A stretch of DNA of 6,124 nt from Actinomycetota bacterium (GTDB taxonomy: Bacteria; Actinomycetota; Actinomycetes; Mycobacteriales; Mycobacteriaceae), in contig SYAB01000267.1 in the NCBI GenBank assembly GCA_005787665.1, positions 1 to 6,124 on the forward strand, read 5' to 3'. A model generated the notes under the pieces. The model was not told the DNA's origin, searched no databases, and saw only the letters and a program-made list of their open reading frames with translations. A program made the translations under genes and the position numbers. This document shows positions 6,074-6,124 of this stretch, one piece after another. Position 1 is the stretch's first letter, and the number at the start of each line of letters is the position of its first letter.

Positions 6074-6124
6074 ATGAAAGTCAACAAGATCCTGTTCGGG
6101 TTGGTCGCCTTCCTGATGGTCACC
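6074..6124 (+). CDS. mceB: MceB, N-terminal fragment (3' end outside window)
   Basis: Only 17 codons are visible: MKVNKILFGLVAFLMVT. ATG 6074 follows the mceA TAA with no gap and is preceded by a strong ribosome-binding site at 6058-6066. A short basic start followed by a hydrophobic run fits the N-terminal membrane anchor of an MCE subunit. The gene order yrbEA-yrbEB-mceA makes mceB the expected next gene. The identity rests mainly on this position, because the MCE domain itself is beyond the window. Confidence 0.82.
   Translation, partial: MKVNKILFGLVAFLMVT

Noticed and set aside
1..6124. Search for CRISPR arrays, transposons, tRNA/rRNA genes, toxin-antitoxin or defence genes
   Set aside because: None was found: no spaced repeat array, no transposase motifs or terminal inverted repeats, and the space is filled by metabolic and transport genes.

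Overview
The window is GC-rich, densely coding, and reads entirely on the + strand. The gene set is a glycerol kinase, a carotenoid-oxygenase-family enzyme, and the start of a yrbEA-yrbEB-mceA-mceB operon. That set points to a mycolic-acid actinobacterium, most likely Mycobacterium/Mycolicibacterium, because two-permease mce operons in this exact order are characteristic of that group. The species cannot be fixed from sequence alone.

Layout. (1) Positions 2-946 hold the C-terminal ~60% of glycerol kinase (glpK), whose 5' part lies before the window. (2) Positions 947-1025 form a short gap filled almost completely by a perfect 34-bp unit repeated twice in tandem, each unit carrying a GGCGC/GCGCC inverted repeat. 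(3) Positions 1026-2375 encode a complete carotenoid cleavage oxygenase-family protein with all four iron-ligand histidines and three candidate second-shell glutamates. (4) Positions 2376-2692 are the only long stretch without a conventional gene. It holds a possible terminator hairpin, an array of TTCGG/CCGAA half-sites, a plausible SigA-type promoter, an 8-bp inverted repeat overlapping the -10, and a strong purine-rich ribosome-binding site. That site serves a 24-codon leader ORF that overlaps the yrbEA start by GTGA. (5) Positions 2693-6124 hold yrbEA, yrbEB, mceA and the first 17 codons of mceB, joined by junctions of +4 nt, -1 nt and 0 nt, which indicates one operon.

How the parts work together. 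YrbEA and YrbEB are the two MlaE-type permeases of an Mce lipid importer. MceA and MceB are the first of normally six MCE-domain subunits that form the periplasmic conduit. The ATPase (MceG/Mkl) is normally encoded elsewhere. The oxygenase is not clearly in the same transcript, but its position beside an mce operon recalls M. tuberculosis, where a family member (Rv0654) sits next to mkl (Rv0655). An import-then-cleave link for an isoprenoid-like lipid is a testable inference, not shown here. I see no mobile element, CRISPR array, RNA gene or defence system. The most notable material is the compact regulatory region before yrbEA and the tandem repeat before the oxygenase gene.
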